From contig NW_022881603.1 of NCBI RefSeq assembly GCF_003369915.1, forward strand, positions 3,968,001 to 4,032,000: a stretch of DNA of 64,000 bases. The letters run 5' to 3'. Positions 9,619 through 20,615 of this stretch are shown here, in pieces. This stretch comes from Drosophila miranda. Taxonomy: Eukaryota; Arthropoda; Insecta; Diptera; Drosophilidae. The notes below the pieces were generated by a model. That model had not been told where the DNA came from and did no database searches. It saw only the letters and a program-made list of their open reading frames with translations. The translations under genes were made by a program, and so were the position numbers. Numbering within the stretch: the first letter of the stretch is position 1; the number at the start of each line of letters is the position of its first letter.

Positions 9619-10912
9619 ATGGAATCCCATACAGAGGAACAGCCCAGTGGGTATTACCCTGGGGAATTCGTCGCCAACCCAGGGGTGAGTACCGGCTGGA
9701 TACACAAACGCCGCCGAGAGGAGCTGGAGTCCTTCGCGGAGGAATTCGGATTCAGCCGCGAGGGTAACGTGGAAGATTCGCCGAACTAGTCGCCGGGCCC
9801 CTCGAACACGATGCCTGGGTCAGGTTGGCAGAGCTCGAGCGGCAGTACGCCAGATCGCCAGGACGAGCCAGATCGCCCCAGCCCGACATCTCAGCACTAA
9901 CAGAGAAGCAAAAGACGGACCCCAAACTCAGCGTACAAGTTCCAGGAGTCATGGAGGGCAAAGCCAGCACCTCACCGACATCGATAACCGTCGAAGATTT
10001 ACCCCCGCCCCCGGAGCCAAGGCCTTCGCCCATGAGAAGGATCTTGCCGACAGCAGGAGGAAATGGCCCCACAGACGGTCATTACTACAGTCACGCCGCA
10101 CAGATGGCGGAACGGATCCGAAAGTGGGGAATCCAGTTCGACGGGCAGGACGACCCACTGTCGTACGTCGAACTACTGGAAGAGCGTGCCCTCTCGTACG
10201 GGGTAGACATGAACCGCGAGCCATGGCAGAGCTCCTCACCGACCGAGCCAACCGTTGGTTCCGCACCAGCCGACTCCAGAGCGCCTCTTGGGCCGATTTC
10301 CGCCAGGAATTCCTAGCCTTTTTCCTGCCTCCCAGGTACTTCGAGCAATTGGAAGACCAGATCAGGGACCGCAAACAAACGGTGGGCCGGTCATGCACCA
10401 CGCCGGGTACAACGAAGCCAAGGATCTATGACTACACCCTCCCGGCGTACCAGCTGTACGTGCGAAGGCCCGAACTGAGAAGTCTGACGCAATTAACAAT
10501 GTTGGCCACAGAGTTCGAGAGTATCCAGGAACGAAACGTACCAGCGACCCTCATCCCCCCTCGACAACCACCCAGGTACACGCGGCCAACGGCACAACAA
10601 AACGAAAGCGGGACGAATCGGGCCCAATTCCGAAAACCTCACTGGAACACCTCGGAACCCGCAAGGAAGCCGCACCAGGCCGGCGCTCCAGCACAGGAAA
10701 CGGCACATAGAATGATCGCCACCCCCATCGCCAACCCACGCAGCCTGTCGACGCTGCGGAGAAGCTGGACATGTTTCTCGCGACTGCATCAACCCATCGA
10801 TCCTCTTCTGTTGGGAATGTGGCAGGCGCGGAACGCGCACCGTGGGCTGTTGCTGCCGGGACCCGTCGGGAAACGACTCGCGTCCCCAGCTGACACGGGA
10901 ACAGCCGGGCAC
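9619..10912 (+). pseudogene. gag of the env-bearing element, frameshifted
   Basis: Probable start ATG at 9619, about 280 bases after the primer site, but that frame stops at TAG 9790-9792. The Gag sequence continues in other frames: a Pro-rich segment (about 9825-10250), the capsid-like part (AELLTDRANRWFRTSRLQ, then LPAYQLYVRRPELRSLTQL; about 10224-10540), and a CCHC knuckle at 10746-10787 (C-x2-C-x4-H-x4-C) in yet another frame. At least three frame changes, so not translatable as one protein. The order and the YVRRPEL motif match the first element's gag (YVKRREF). Confidence 0.8.
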
Positions 10913-10954
10913 GACGCTTCCTCAGACAACCAACTAAGAAACCCGCTACAAGTA

Positions 10955-12457
10955 CACGACGGCCGGATAATGGCGAGAGTGACCATCGGAGGACGGCGCG
11001 CGGAAGCCACGGTCGACACCAGGGCGTCCCGAAGCTTCATCAACGCCGACCTCGCCCGCAAACTCGGCCGCGACAACGACCAGCGAGCCGCATGCGTCCC
11101 GATACGCCTAGCAGACGGCTCGGCTCGCGCTTGATAGCGCGCGTCAAACTAGACGAACAAGAGGTACAGATGCCACTCTTGGTACTACCCAACATGGTAG
11201 AGCAAGCCATCATAGGGATGGGTTTCCTGTGCGCCATTGAAACCACAATACAATGTGGCGCCACACGCCTCCAGCTCCAAGGCTCCCGACGCCCCACCCC
11301 AAACACGCCGACGATCACCGCTAGACAAGTACGCGCCCCCGGACCCACGAACTCGAGACCTCCGCCGCCGATGAATTCCCCTCCACGACACGAGACAAGA
11401 GCACAAGGAACAAGGAACACAGAACCCACGGCCACGACGAAGCACACTAGCCCCAGGCCCACTCCGAGAAAACCAAAACTAAGCAAAGCAACGAAGAAAG
11501 CGAGCCGGTCTCCCGAGGGCACCGACGCGGTTCCACCAACGAAGGGAAAAAAACCCAGGACGCCCCTCCAGAAGACAACACGGCCCCAGCAACGACAGCC
11601 GCCACGCAGCAGCCAGGCGCTCGAGGTACCACCTCCGACCGCCACCCTGGCCCACGATCGCGTCGACACCGCCCTCGACGCGAAAACGACACCTACGACA
11701 CCGACCGACCCGCTACTCCCGCGTCCTCTCAGGCAGGAACCGGGAAAGGCGATCACTGCCACGCGAGGCACCCATCGGAGCCCCGACGCACCTGGAGCCG
11801 AGGCACCATCGATCGTCCCCGACATCATGGAACGCCTCCCGGGCAACACCTCGTACGGCGCCGACATGCGGCCCAGCACCACGCCTGGAGCCATGTCGGT
11901 GAACTTCACCGCCCAAACTAGCCGTTGGTCAAACGCTACGATCGCCATCGGGACCCGCACGTTCGTACATCACGCTGAGTACGACGTCGCGCAAGCACCC
12001 CCCAGGACACACACGAGCCCCCTACTCATGATCGAGGCACCCGCCATCGTCGCCAGCATAAGCGAATACACTCGCGAAGTCGAACCACCAAGCGCATTCG
12101 ACACAACAATCCTTCCCGAGAACGCCAACCACACTTGCGACCCAGGAATCGACGACCCACCCGAGGCCGATTCGGAACGAATCTCCGACCCATGGCCTCC
12201 CGACATCGCGCCGAAAATACGGAAATTCCTAGACGAGGAACTGCCAACACTCGCGGGCCTCCGAGGGACGACGGATCTGACGGAACACACCATCGTCATG
12301 AGGGACAACCGACCCATAAAACAACGGTACTACCCGAAAAATCCAGCCATGCGGCGGATCATCGATGAACAGGTCGACCAACTGATAGCTGAGGACCTAA
12401 TCGAACCATCCCGGAGCCCCAACAGCGCGCCAATCGTCCTGGTCCGCAAAAAGGACG
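10955..12457 (+). pseudogene. protease and N-terminal RT of the env-bearing element
   Basis: The protease region begins near 10955. The active-site triad expected as D-T/S-G reads DTRAS (about 11013-11027), so the conserved Gly is Arg. The frame then shifts near 11100. The second frame (open 11092-12457) holds the protease C-terminus (VLPNMVEQAIIGMGF), a linker of roughly 270 residues rich in Pro, Thr and Arg, and the start of RT (DNRPIKQRYYPKN, PSRSPNSAPIVLVRKK). It is cut at 12457 by the nested element, whose LTR supplies the stop codon. The frame resumes at 17862. Confidence 0.85.
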
Positions 12458-12750
12458 TGTAGGCCGTCTAATCCGGGAATTGTAGTGACCAATATCGGTG
12501 CGTGAGTGAACTGTATAGGTATAAAAACACAAACCCGGTGATTTAATGTAACTCTTTTTTATTAGCTGCGCGTCCGTCTCTCACAATCGCCATTTACAAA
12601 GTGCTCTCACTCTCTTCTCCATGTTTCTTATCCGATAACTCACTATTGGTATTTCCCACCGAGTGTATCGATGGTGCGGTAAATACCAATGCGCGCTGTA
12701 TGCTATTTTAAATACTAGTTGAATGCCTCACTAATTATTACCTTGCTACA
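12458..12750 (-). repeat. 3' LTR of the nested element
   Basis: 293 bp, TG...CA, identical to 17565-17857. It contains a TATAAAAA on the plus strand near 12520 and a stretch TATTTTAAATACTAG near the other end. Confidence 0.95.
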
Positions 12751-12857
12751 ATTCGGCCATCCTGACCGGAGTGCTCCTGAACTCCTTACATTTAATTTAG
12801 TTTCTAGATAGGTTGATTTATTACAGTTGGGTGTGGTTTACTCTTAATATTCTAAGT

Positions 12858-15800
12858 TTACGTGTTACAATCATTTTCTTCATTTTGATTCCCTGTGACA
12901 TTTGCATTATTACCATTTTCAATCCACGGCTTCATATTTGCCACCGCCCAAACTCCTTTATACGGGATCCTTGATTGTTGAAACCCCTCTACATCTTCTA
13001 GCAAATACCTATCATTTTTTAACACCTTTGATATCTTATAAGGTCCTTTGAACTTCGGGATAAGCTTTTTAGACACCCCTGTATGAGTGTCGAAATTTCT
13101 CACCATAACTAGATCATTATCTACGTACACGTGTGGCTCCCTTCGCTTTGAATTTGTTGCTTGTTTGTTATAAGACTGTATTTTTTCCTGATGAGTGCCT
13201 GCTACTGCTCTAATCTTTTCTATATCCCTTGTTGCCCGCTGTTCGGTTAGTTCGTCTAGATGATCTTTTAGTAAATCTGAAACCTTTCCTTTTTGTACGA
13301 CCCCAAACAACATTCTGCTCGGGTGTTCATTAATTGTTCTTTGAATTGTGTTGTTCATCGCGTGTTCTACTGTTTCCACTACCATATCCCAATGTAATCC
13401 TTTTTCCGGGTCAACAAGCTTTGCAATCATGGGTCCCAAACTTCTGTTCACCCTTTCTACCTGCCCGTTGGCCTGTGGCGACCCTGTTGCTATCTTTACG
13501 TGTTTAACATTGCTCTGTTCTAAGAATTCTTCAAACTCTTTTGACGTGAAACAGCTTCCTCTGTCTGACACAATGCATCTGGGTCTACTGTAAGCTCGGA
13601 AATAATCTTTCATTGCAATTACTGCTTCCTTTGTGCTAGTGGTTTTGGTCGTATAAAGTCTTACGAATTTGGTGAACGCGTCTATTACTACTAAAACATG
13701 TTTGTTGGCCCTGCCTTTGTCGACTGGCCCGAAATGGTCGATATGTACTACCTCGAATGGTCCTGACCCTTTTGGTATGTTGTGTAAAAACCCTTCCTCT
13801 TTTCCGTGTTTTGCTGAGTACGCTATGCATTTTAGACAGTTTTCAATGTGTCGCTTGGCTTTATACCTTACGTTTGAGATCCAGTAGCTTTTCGATATAG
13901 CGTCGGTCATCTTGTCTATACCGACGTGCCCTAGTTCATCGTGGTACTTATAGAGTACGTGGCCTTCCATTTCCTCGGGTACGCAGAATAGGATAGTATT
14001 GTTATCTTTTTTCCTGTATATTATTCCGTTTCTCATCTCATAATGTTTGTGTTCTGATTTCTGTAACGTTTCTCTCAGCTCCATCAGTTTGTTATCTCTG
14101 TTTTGGCATATAATTAAATTTTCTTCAAAGGTGTTTGTGTCTACCGTGAGTATCTGAACGGCTCTGCTTAGCGCATCTACGTGTTGCATTCTACTTCCTG
14201 ACCTGTGTTCTAACTTGTAGTCATAATTTTGTAACTCTAACGCCCAGCGGGCAATGCGTGGATTGAGTTCTTTCTTGTTTAGAGTCATAGTTAGCGCGTT
14301 GCAGTCTGTCACTATTTTGAAGGGTATGCCTTGCACGTATACTCTAAACCGTTGTAGTGCATAAATTATCGCTAGTGTCTCCAGTTCAAAGCTGTGGTAT
14401 TTTGCTTCGGTAATTGTTGTCCGCTTGGAGAAATAAAACACCGGGTGCATTCTGCCATCACCCTTCTTCTGCATTAGAATTGACCCGAAACCTAACGAAC
14501 TTGCATCGCAATGTACTTCTGTCGGATCTCTGGGATTGTAAAGTGCCAAGATCGGTGCTTCCAACAAATTACTTTTGAGTTGTTCGAAACATTCTAGTTC
14601 TACGATACCGAATTCAAACTTCCTGTCTTTTTTGACCAAATCATAAAGGGGCTTAGCTTTCGTAGAAAAATCTTTTACGAACCGTCTAAAGTAAGAACAT
14701 AACCCTAAGAAACTCTGCACTTCGTTCGTTTTCGTGGGGACTGGGAACCCTTTTACTGCCTGTAATCCCTTCGTATCTGGTTTAATTCCGTTACCCGATA
14801 TGGAATAGCCCAGGTACTTAACTTCTGACTGTAAGAATTCGCATTTATCAATCCTTAATTCAAGTTTATTCTCTACCAATCGTCTCATCACTTCTTGTAA
14901 AATTTCCATGTGACTATCACTATCTTTTGTTGCTACCATAATATCGTCCATGTATATTATAACTTTGTCTTCCTTTACCATATCTGCAAAAATGTTGTTT
15001 GTGAATCTTTGAAACACCGCCGATGCATTTCGTAACCCGAACGGCATCCTCAACCATTCGTATTGTCCCATGGGGGTCGTGAACGATGTGTATTTAACTG
15101 AATCTTTATGCATAAATACGTGGAAGTATCCATTCTTCAGGTCTAACTTGGTGAAAAGTCTTTTCCCTGACAGTTTATCTAGTAGGTCGTCTATCAGAGG
15201 TGTTGGGTAATTGTCCTTTATCATACCTTTATTAAGTGTGCGATAATCGACGCACAGTCTCAACTCTCCCGAATTCTTTTTTACCAGTACTATAGGCGAA
15301 ACGTATTCTGACTCACTGGTTCTGATGTAACCTTTTTCTGTGTATTCGTCTATCATTTTCTGTACTTGGGCTTTTTCGCTATACGACAGTCTTCTAGGTG
15401 GGCAATGAAACGGTTTTTCGTGTTCGAAATTCAACTTCATTTCCCACTTGGTTTGTGGTAAGTTTGGTCTTTCTGCGTTTACATACGCTGTCCTAAACAT
15501 GTATTTAAGTCGTCCTGCGAGTTCTTGGCTACAATCTGTCCCTACTTTCAACTCCCAGTCGTTTTCTTTGTCTGGATACTGGCTTGGTAGTTCGTTGAAA
15601 TTGGTTTTTACGCTCTCGCAGGTATCGCTGTCTTCCAGACACTCAACCATTGCAGAACACTCATTTTCTACCTTGCCTCCACTTTCTACTTCATGCTTAT
15701 TCTCTTTATCACCCTCATCTTTAACTTCACATTCATATTCTCCTAAACACTCATTCTCTATTTTCCACTCATTTTTTTCTAAACACTCATTTTCTCCTAA

Positions 15801-17468
15801 ACACTCATTTTCTTCTAAACACTCATTTTCTCCTAAACACTCATTTTCTTCTAAACACTCATTTTTTTCTAAACACTCATTTTTTATTTCACACTCGTTT
15901 TTTGTCTCACTCTCCTTCTCCTTGCAAATGTCACTTACAATTTTAAATTTGCATAAATTCATAAAATCCCTACCTAACACAGCCTCATAGCCCATCGACT
16001 CGTCTGCCACTACTAGTAATTCAAAGTTGATTCGATTTTTGTTAATAATTACAAAACTGGGTATTTTACCAAAGATGTTAAGTTTGCTATTATTTAGTCC
16101 AACATAAGCGTAATCCGCATTTTTATTCAAAATAAATTCAATTTCTCTGTTTTTCTTGTCTTTGTTAAACTTATATAAACTTAAATCATCTTCTTTGATT
16201 TCGTTCGAACTTAATCGTGAGCGCTCTTCCACTTTATTTAGGTTATTTTCCGACTGGTGCTCTAGACACGATAACTTCATAAAACTTATTGGGCTCCCTG
16301 AGTCGATGAGGCAATTTAAGGACAAGCATTTGTTATTGTAATTGCTAATGTATATATTAAATTTGTATATATAATCGTTATGTACCTTGTACTTCTTTTC
16401 GTCACAGTGTGACACCTGGTGACTCATGCTGCCGCATCCGTAGCACGCTCCTCTTTCGCGCTTGGGCTTGCGGCACTCCCCTGCCACGTGGCCCAAAGAG
16501 TTGCAGTTGTAGCAGCGAATGGGTGTTGGCGAGGCTCCAGTGTTTGCCCCTTCAGTTGAACCGTACTTCTTTGGCAGCATGATCTTCTCGAACGCCTTGA
16601 GTAGTTGATATGGAGCGCCAAAGCACTGCATGTGGGCTTGCCTACGCAGGCCTACATCTGGGATACCTTCGATGACTCCGTCAATAAACTCCTCGTCGTC
16701 AATGACTATGCGGGATGCCAGCGACACTTTGGCGTTGAAGTACATCGAGAACTCCTCGCCACGTGCCCATGAACGGGACTCGAACTTGCGACGGAGCAAC
16801 AGTTTGCTTTCCTTGGGATGGAAAGTGTCTTCCATGACGTTCAACAATTGATCGATTGGCAGCGACATGTGCTCCGGACTCGAATGCAGCCACACCAATG
16901 CTTTGTCCTTAAGCTTCGACATTAGCAGCATTAGTAGCTTCTCATCCTTCAGTTTGTTCACTTTTGCGACGGCCTTAAACTGCGCGATCCAAGTTGTGAC
17001 GTCATCGTTGTTTCCAGAAATGTTGCCATGATATGTTGGCAACATGTCTTTGGCGGCATTTAGCAACATGACGCCAGCGTCATTGCTGGCGGCTGGTGTT
17101 GTGTTCTCTCCTCTCCCTTCCTTCTCCCTCTCGCTCTGCAGCTTCAGCAGCACGATTTGCAGTTTTAACATTTCAACCTCTGCTCGATATTCGCCATGGT
17201 TGTTGTTGTGCCCAGGCGCTTGCGGTGCTTTTTCGTTCTTCTCTTTGCGTTCGCTCTTCGTCGAGTCTTGATCTGCGGCCGCCTCATCTTCCCTCTCGTT
17301 CTCGCATGTTTCGGCTGCCGGTGGTCCCTGTCCCCGCAGCTCTACTGGTATTTCGTTAAGTCTCGCTGCCATGGCAGCTTTGCTTCCACCTTTTGGTAGA
17401 TTGAGGGACTCCAGCCATTCGCGCAGCCGGGCGGCCGAGAACTCCTCCGCGCCGACCAAGTCCGACAT
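12858..17468 (-). CDS. Gag-Pol polyprotein, intact, with N-terminal SAP-like motif
   Basis: 1536 codons without interruption. Domains by residue: SAP-like helix-turn-helix motif (about 9-43, LREWLESLNLPKGGSKAAMA); acidic linker and coiled coil; capsid-like region (about 130-300); two CCHC knuckles (about 319-355); aspartic protease LIDSGSP (about 386); Cys/Glu/Asn repeat linker (about 521-582); RT with YMDD (about 839-842); RNase H (CDASS, about 985); integrase zinc finger (about 1174-1215), D-D-E core (IDHFG about 1243, SDRGS about 1301, NGQVER about 1336); and a GPY-type C-terminal module (about 1475). Every catalytic residue I can check is present. Gag and Pol are fused in one frame, as in mdg3-type elements. 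The start ATG is 96 bases inside the 5' LTR end. Confidence 0.95.
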   Translation of the reverse strand: MSDLVGAEEFSAARLREWLESLNLPKGGSKAAMAARLNEIPVELRGQGPPAAETCENEREDEAAADQDSTKSERKEKNEKAPQAPGHNNNHGEYRAEVEMLKLQIVLLKLQSEREKEGRGENTTPAASNDAGVMLLNAAKDMLPTYHGNISGNNDDVTTWIAQFKAVAKVNKLKDEKLLMLLMSKLKDKALVWLHSSPEHMSLPIDQLLNVMEDTFHPKESKLLLRRKFESRSWARGEEFSMYFNAKVSLASRIVIDDEEFIDGVIEGIPDVGLRRQAHMQCFGAPYQLLKAFEKIMLPKKYGSTEGANTGASPTPIRCYNCNSLGHVAGECRKPKRERGACYGCGSMSHQVSHCDEKKYKVHNDYIYKFNIYISNYNNKCLSLNCLIDSGSPISFMKLSCLEHQSENNLNKVEERSRLSSNEIKEDDLSLYKFNKDKKNREIEFILNKNADYAYVGLNNSKLNIFGKIPSFVIINKNRINFELLVVADESMGYEAVLGRDFMNLCKFKIVSDICKEKESETKNECEIKNECLEKNECLEENECLGENECLEENECLGENECLEKNEWKIENECLGEYECEVKDEGDKENKHEVESGGKVENECSAMVECLEDSDTCESVKTNFNELPSQYPDKENDWELKVGTDCSQELAGRLKYMFRTAYVNAERPNLPQTKWEMKLNFEHEKPFHCPPRRLSYSEKAQVQKMIDEYTEKGYIRTSESEYVSPIVLVKKNSGELRLCVDYRTLNKGMIKDNYPTPLIDDLLDKLSGKRLFTKLDLKNGYFHVFMHKDSVKYTSFTTPMGQYEWLRMPFGLRNASAVFQRFTNNIFADMVKEDKVIIYMDDIMVATKDSDSHMEILQEVMRRLVENKLELRIDKCEFLQSEVKYLGYSISGNGIKPDTKGLQAVKGFPVPTKTNEVQSFLGLCSYFRRFVKDFSTKAKPLYDLVKKDRKFEFGIVELECFEQLKSNLLEAPILALYNPRDPTEVHCDASSLGFGSILMQKKGDGRMHPVFYFSKRTTITEAKYHSFELETLAIIYALQRFRVYVQGIPFKIVTDCNALTMTLNKKELNPRIARWALELQNYDYKLEHRSGSRMQHVDALSRAVQILTVDTNTFEENLIICQNRDNKLMELRETLQKSEHKHYEMRNGIIYRKKDNNTILFCVPEEMEGHVLYKYHDELGHVGIDKMTDAISKSYWISNVRYKAKRHIENCLKCIAYSAKHGKEEGFLHNIPKGSGPFEVVHIDHFGPVDKGRANKHVLVVIDAFTKFVRLYTTKTTSTKEAVIAMKDYFRAYSRPRCIVSDRGSCFTSKEFEEFLEQSNVKHVKIATGSPQANGQVERVNRSLGPMIAKLVDPEKGLHWDMVVETVEHAMNNTIQRTINEHPSRMLFGVVQKGKVSDLLKDHLDELTEQRATRDIEKIRAVAGTHQEKIQSYNKQATNSKRREPHVYVDNDLVMVRNFDTHTGVSKKLIPKFKGPYKISKVLKNDRYLLEDVEGFQQSRIPYKGVWAVANMKPWIENGNNANVTGNQNEENDCNT
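15721..15905 (-). repeat. 18-bp tandem repeat encoding NECLEE-type hexapeptides
   Basis: About ten units of 18 bp (plus strand TTTTCTTCTAAACACTCA-like) inside the polyprotein ORF, between protease and RT. The peptide alternates NECLEE, NECLGE and NECLEK, with variants NEWKIE and YECEVK. Confidence 0.9.
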
Positions 17469-17547
17469 GTTTTTTTTTCAGCGATGGCGTCTTCGACGGA
17501 CGAGATGATAAAAATTTTCGCTATTTTTCACTGGCGGCGATTGATCG

Positions 17548-17561
17548 TATCCCACTTCTGA
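17548..17561 (-). other. Primer binding site, tRNA-Leu type
   Basis: On the minus strand TCAGAAGTGGGAT, next to the 5' LTR (17565-17857). It is complementary to the 3' end of Drosophila tRNA-Leu apart from the terminal CCA and a base or two, as reported for mdg3/micropia-type elements. Confidence 0.7.
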
Positions 17562-17564
17562 AAT

Positions 17565-17857
17565 TGTAGGCCGTCTAATCCGGGAATTGTAGTGACCAAT
17601 ATCGGTGCGTGAGTGAACTGTATAGGTATAAAAACACAAACCCGGTGATTTAATGTAACTCTTTTTTATTAGCTGCGCGTCCGTCTCTCACAATCGCCAT
17701 TTACAAAGTGCTCTCACTCTCTTCTCCATGTTTCTTATCCGATAACTCACTATTGGTATTTCCCACCGAGTGTATCGATGGTGCGGTAAATACCAATGCG
17801 CGCTGTATGCTATTTTAAATACTAGTTGAATGCCTCACTAATTATTACCTTGCTACA
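17565..17857 (-). repeat. 5' LTR of the nested element
   Basis: 293 bp, identical to 12458-12750. The right end abuts the second GACG target copy. Confidence 0.95.
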
Positions 17858-17861
17858 GACG

Positions 17862-20055
17862 GGAGATGGCGCATGTGTGTAGATTATCGGCAGCTAAACG
17901 AGCGTTCCATCCCGGACGCGTACCCGCTACCCAGGATCAACTACATACTAGAGCGACTCCGAAATGCCCACTTCATCACGACCCTAGACCTGAAAAACGG
18001 GTATTGGCAGATACCAATGGCCCGCGACAGCCGGGAAGTCACGGCATTCACGATACCCGGCCGAGGATTATACCAATGGAAAGTAATGCCTTTCGGTTTA
18101 CACTCCGCGGGAGCCACGTTTCAACGGACCCTCGACGCCGTTATCGGCGCAGACATGGAACCATTCGCGTTCGCATATCTCGACGACATCGTCATCGTCG
18201 GGAAAAGCTTCCAGGAACACCTGAACAACGTGAAAGAAGTTTTCGCACGACTGCGGAAGGCAAACCTTCCACAACACGGACAAGTGCGCCTTCTTCCAAC
18301 GCCGGATAAAATACCTGGGCCACATGATCAGCGAAGAAGGTATCCACACGGACCCCGACAAAATCGCAGCCGTAAAGGATCTGAGTCCGCCGAGCAACCT
18401 GAAGGAGCTACGACAATGCGTAGGCATGGCCGGGTGGTTCCGCAGATTTGTCCCAAACTTTGCCACCGTAGTCCAACCAATGACACTGCTGCTGAAGAAA
18501 GGGAAAGCATGGACGGAAAGAGCGGGTCATTGCATACGTCAGTAGACGCCTCAACAAGGCAGAAGAAAACTACTCGGCCACCGACAAGGAATGCCTCGCC
18601 GTCATCTGGGCGATCCGAAAACTGCGATGCTATCTCGAAGGCTACCGATTCGACATCATAACCGATCATCTCGCACTAAAGTGGCTGAATACCCTCGAGA
18701 GCCCTTACGGTAGAGTAGCAAGATGGGCGCTCGAACTACAGCAATACCAATACGACGTGCACTATCGGGCCGGCAACCAGAACGTAGTCGCAGACGCACT
18801 GTCAAGACAACCACTGGAGACCCTCTCCCGCATTGAGGAAGACGACACACCATGCACCTGGCTTAAACAAAGGATCCAACAAGTCCAAGACGAACCCCAG
18901 AAGTACCCGGACTACACGCACGAAAATGGGCAGCTATACCGCTACCTAGGACACGGAGCCGACGACGACGACCACATACCGTGGAAACTATGCGTGCCCA
19001 AAAACGGCCGGACGAGAGTACTCCGCGAATGCCACGACGAACCAACGGCAGGACACCTGGGCGTCCGGAAAACCATCCTGAGGACAACACAACGATACTA
19101 CTGGCCAGGACTACACAGAGACGTAGGACGGTACGTGCAGGGCTGCGTAAGCTGTCAGAAGCTCAAAGCCACGCAGCGCAAGGCCGTGGGCAGGATGCTC
19201 ACACGTAAAGCCGAAGAACCCTTCGCCACCCTGTGTGCCGACTTCGTCGGACCATTACCACGGTCCAAGCACGGGAACACCATCTTACTGGTATTCTTCG
19301 ACACTTTCTCCAAGTGGGTCGAACTGGTACCCTTCAAGAAAGCGACAACAGCGAACCTCGAACGAGCCTTCAGAGAACGAATACTGAGCAGCTTCGGCGT
19401 GCCGAAACTATTCGTCTGCGACAACGGGTCCCAGTTCACCAGCCGATCGTTCAGAACATTCATGCGAAGCGCAGGCGTGGAGCTGCAACACACAGCCCCG
19501 TATTGCCCCCAAGAAAACCCGACGGAGAGAGCCAATCGGACTGTGAAAACGATGATCGCCCAGTTCGTCGACGACCACCAGAATACATGGGACGAGCTCC
19601 AACATTGGCGATCAACGCCAGCGTCTCCGAGACGACCGGATTCAGCTCCGCCTTCCTCCTGCAAGGAAGAGAGCCCCGACTCCCCGGCGCCCCCGGACAG
19701 GAAGTACGCCAGAGACGGCCACCAGCAAAGCGACGAGGCTGAAATAAGTATTCGCCATCGTCCGGAACAACATCCAGAGAGCCAGTCAAGAACAAGGGAG
19801 ACATTACAACCTCCGCCGGCGACTATGGCGCCCAGCCGTCGGATCACTGGTACTACTACGCCAGCACCACCTCTCAAACGCCGCCGAGGGCTTTGCGGCA
19901 AAGCTAGCCCCGAAGTTCGACGGCCCCTACCGGGTCAAGAGTTTTCCATCACCAAACATCGCCAAATTACAACACTGCGAAAGCCGGAAACACAAAACCG
20001 CAAATATCAACGACCTGAGAGAGTTCCACGATCACGAGTCCGAAGAACCCACTGA
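17862..20055 (+). pseudogene. RT, RNase H and integrase of the env-bearing element (continued)
   Basis: Joins 12457 in frame once the nested element and one GACG copy are removed. RT continues with the YLDD box (18178-18189), shifts frame near 18275-18320, and continues as MISEEGIHTDPDKIAAVKDL. A deletion near 18515-18525 removes the N-terminal part of RNase H and changes frame. RNase H resumes (YVSRRLNKAEENYSATDKEC, TDHLALKWLN), and after another shift near 18700-18757 the long frame to 20055 carries the integrase zinc finger (HLGVRKT to CVSCQK) and a complete D-D-E core (ADFVGP, CDNGSQF, NPTERANR). The coding sense is lost again after about 19600. Non-functional. Confidence 0.88.
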
Positions 20056-20615
20056 CCTACTCGAGAATGCTCACATCCACGAAGAAAGCAACGAGACCTC
20101 AACCCGACGCCCCAACCACGGCGCCGCTGAGTCAGCGAAACCCGGGACACCCGGCCAAAAGACAGCACCGGCATAAAAACGAGGCCGATGGCATAATACC
20201 GCCGAGAATGCAAGCGCAGCGAACCGCGCGACCACCAATTAATCGAACAGCGCTGACGCCAGCGAAAGAAGTAACGTAACGCTCACGACCACGCGCCCCA
20301 ATAGCCCACTGACGAAGCGAAGAGAACGCGGAAACCCCAACGCAGACCCGCCGACGGCGCAAGAAACGCGATGGTAGCAAAGCGGCAGGCGATCCCAAAA
20401 CGCACCCCCAGTGCAACACGGAAGCGAAAAGAAGAGCATGCTCCGCGAGTACAGCCCCAAAGAACGGTTAAATAGCCGCGGCGCTGGCCCACATCGATCA
20501 GTGCACTCTCACCAAGAGAAGACGAAGCCATCCGAGCCAGCGACCCCCAGTCAAAGACTCACCCAACCAAACGCCACATCCGAGTATCGCCCCACGACGA
20601 AGAGACGCCCAAGTC

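Larger units (their letters stand above)
12458..17857 (-). mobile_element. Complete, apparently young LTR retrotransposon, mdg3/micropia/blastopia-like
   Basis: Two 293-bp LTRs (12458-12750 and 17565-17857) that I find identical base for base, flanked by a 4-bp target duplication GACG (12454-12457 and 17858-17861). On the minus strand: 5' LTR (TGTAGCAAGG...CCTACA), a tRNA-Leu-type primer site, one gag-pol ORF (17468-12858), and 3' LTR. Total 5400 bp. It sits in antisense within the reverse transcriptase of the older element. Identical LTRs and an open frame indicate a recent insertion. Confidence 0.95.

Noticed and set aside
12520..12545. TATA box of a separate promoter at TATAAAAACAC on the plus strand
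   Set aside because: Located in the LTR on the strand opposite to the element's transcription; no plus-strand gene follows.
15448..15990. 180-codon plus-strand ORF with KHSFS repeats
   Set aside because: Antisense shadow of the NECLEE repeat in the intact Gag-Pol.
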